Translations under genes and position numbers: made by a program
NCBI RefSeq assembly: GCF_009905725.1
Contig: NZ_JAAAKV010000010.1
Coordinates: forward strand, 1 to 64,000
Reading direction: 5' to 3'
Source of the DNA: Emticicia sp. CRIBPO
GTDB lineage: Bacteria > Bacteroidota > Bacteroidia > Cytophagales > Spirosomataceae
Length of the DNA stretch: 64,000 nt
The notes under the pieces: model-generated
What the model saw: the letters and a program-made list of their open reading frames with translations, nothing else
Databases searched by the model: none
Told to the model about the DNA's origin: nothing
Shown: positions 62,833 through 64,000 of the stretch, in pieces
Layout: the number at the start of each line of letters is the position of its first letter
Numbering within the stretch: position 1 is the first letter of the stretch

Positions 62833-63351
62833 ATGATACATTATTCTGAAAATTACGCTGAAATGCTCCGTAGCAATTATGCGTCAGCTAAAAGCGGACC
62901 CTTAATTTGCTGGGATATCCTGCTAATGGACGAACAGGAGGAAGTGATGAAAGAACTCCTGTTTCTGGAAGGCCTGAGAATTCGCTTCAACTGGCAGTCT
63001 GACATTGATTTTGAGTCCCTGATCAGGAATAAATATACATTGGTTATTACCAATCTTTCTCAGGAAATTATCTGGACCAGTGCGGGGTTTTACACGATGA
63101 CAGGTTATAAGATGGAGGAGGTTCTGGGAAAGAGACCTTCTTTTCTCCAGGGTGAAAATACGAATTCAAAAACAAAACAAATCATGGCAGATAAGATCAG
63201 GAATTTTGAACCTGCGGAAGCCCGTTTAGTCAATTACCGGAAAGACGGCAAGCCCTATCTTTGTTATGTAAAAATCCAGGCTATCCGCAACCAGGCCGGC
63301 AATTATTCTCATTTCTTTGCGATAGAGAAGAATATAAGGGAAAAAGACTGA
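62833..63351 (+). CDS. Short PAS protein, LOV-like without the photoactive cysteine
   Basis: The 172-residue product has an N-terminal helical part (1-60) and one PAS domain (about 65-172). The domain is LOV-like: TNLSQEIIWTSAGFYTMTGYKMEEVLG, then [12 protein letters not shown], where the LOV motif GxNCRFLQ has Pro in the Cys position, and LVNYRKDGKPYLCYV. Without the Cys no flavin adduct can form, though flavin may still bind. No output domain is attached. It follows metE by 64 bases, probably by chance. Confidence 0.82.
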   Translation: MIHYSENYAEMLRSNYASAKSGPLICWDILLMDEQEEVMKELLFLEGLRIRFNWQSDIDFESLIRNKYTLVITNLSQEIIWTSAGFYTMTGYKMEEVLGKRPSFLQGENTNSKTKQIMADKIRNFEPAEARLVNYRKDGKPYLCYVKIQAIRNQAGNYSHFFAIEKNIREKD

Positions 63352-63441
63352 TTTTCTCTGGAATATTCCCTTCGTTAATTAGGATTAATAAGTAGTAAAC
63401 CTGATCAAATAAACTTCAACCAGGTTTAGTGAAATTTATCC

Positions 63442-64000
63442 TTAAGCTTTACTCAGAATTACCTCTTCTTTTTCTTTTTGTTGTTGTCTCAGTACTTTTG
63501 CAGTAGCAATTACCCGGTTTAGTATCAGGCAGGTAATCCCGGTAACCAACCAGAAAAGGTCAGTTCCCGCAATATAATCCTGGCCGTTTGAAAGAGACTT
63601 CCAGAGCCAGTCCCCTGTAGTCAGTCCGTTGGTGACGGGTACCAATACAGAGAATAACCCTCCGGCAAAAAGATAAAAACGGGTGAGTTTTTTTTCATCG
63701 TAAAGCACTATGCCTGTGATGGTCAGGGCCAGCCATGAAAGGAAGAAGGTGGTATCCACCCACAGTTTATGTTGTTCTCCGCCTTTGAGCCAGAGTTCCG
63801 CATGAAATATGATGGCTGTAGCCGGGAAAAGCCCGAAACATATGGCCAGGAAAACCACGGTGACCCTGTGATGAAAGCGTTTTTGTTGATCTGTATAGTT
63901 CTTATTTTTCCGGGCTTCTTTCCAGATCAGTATACCGCTTACAATGACAAAACAGGTGAACAGTGCCATCAAAAAATACAGCGTTTTGACCAGTATACCG
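63442..64000 (-). CDS. PepSY-associated membrane protein, C-terminal fragment
   Basis: The frame stays open to the right edge (the residues before MALFTCFVIVSG read GILVKTLYFL), so the 5' end lies outside the window. The visible 185 residues have five hydrophobic helices with the PepSY_TM-like pattern SGILIWKEARK and FHAELW. It is probably an inner-membrane partner of a TonB receptor encoded to the right. It ends with a Lys/Glu/Gln-rich cytoplasmic tail. Confidence 0.75.
   Translation of the reverse strand, partial: GILVKTLYFLMALFTCFVIVSGILIWKEARKNKNYTDQQKRFHHRVTVVFLAICFGLFPATAIIFHAELWLKGGEQHKLWVDTTFFLSWLALTITGIVLYDEKKLTRFYLFAGGLFSVLVPVTNGLTTGDWLWKSLSNGQDYIAGTDLFWLVTGITCLILNRVIATAKVLRQQQKEKEEVILSKA

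Noticed and set aside
1-64000. tRNA, rRNA, CRISPR array, insertion sequence or origin
   Set aside because: By eye I found no cloverleaf with a GGTTCGAATCC-type arm, no evenly spaced repeat array, no transposase and no DnaA-box cluster. A computed search could still reveal a weak case.

Overview
The window looks like chromosomal DNA of a Bacteroidota bacterium, most likely of the Cytophagales. The reasons are C-terminal type IX secretion sorting domains, three large TonB-dependent/outer-membrane beta-barrel receptors with carboxypeptidase-regulatory-like N-domains, a eukaryotic-type NADP isocitrate dehydrogenase, a LytS/LytTR pair, DUF2975+HTH and PepSY pairs, and many copies of the Bacteroidota promoter box TAnnTTTG just upstream of genes. 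I cannot name the genus. I found no tRNA, rRNA, CRISPR array, insertion sequence or integrase.

Layout. 1-9.4 kb: the end of one sorting-domain protein, a second one with propeller-like repeats, icd, a small lipoprotein, a membrane protein and an outer-membrane receptor. 8.3-13.4 kb: histidine kinase and response regulator, then a trpC-trpF-trpB block without trpA, then a secreted Dabb protein. 13.6-23.6 kb: thioredoxin-like protein, hemE, OmpA/PD40 protein, second receptor, DUF2975/HTH pair, small secreted protein, arfB, class A beta-lactamase and GNAT. 23.8-33.3 kb: the accessory region described below. 33.4-42.7 kb: aroE, dedA, comA-like gene, sugar-type MFS transporter, Omp85 protein, lipoprotein, hemH, a 57-residue ORF and a long purF-like gene. 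42.9-53.4 kb: lipoproteins, CocE/NonD hydrolase, recX, EamA transporter, glycosyltransferase, low-complexity secreted protein, dinB (Pol IV), DinB-fold protein and acyltransferase. 53.9-64 kb: siderophore receptor with PepSY protein, GapN-like dehydrogenase, DinB-fold protein, a cobalamin riboswitch in front of metE, a LOV-like PAS protein and a second PepSY protein cut by the window edge.

The most interesting region is 23.85-33.28 kb. It holds an asparagine-synthetase-like protein lacking the glutaminase cysteine (lasso-cyclase type), a PqqD-like leader-recognition protein, six small 'tail collar'/microcystin-dependent-protein homologues arranged as two copies of a three-gene block, a formyltransferase, a 56-residue candidate precursor peptide, a sulfotransferase and an HPr-kinase-like protein. 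The candidate peptide has a paeninodin-like leader (WTKP), a core that could close a ring from Ala35 or Gly36 to Glu43, and a C-terminal serine of the kind phosphorylated by HPrK-like lasso kinases. A perfect 15-base element lies about 85 bases upstream of the first gene of both divergent-facing arms, in the same orientation relative to transcription, so I infer co-regulation. The lasso assignment, the link to the collar-domain proteins and the tailoring steps are inferences. The usual leader peptidase (B2) is not in the window.
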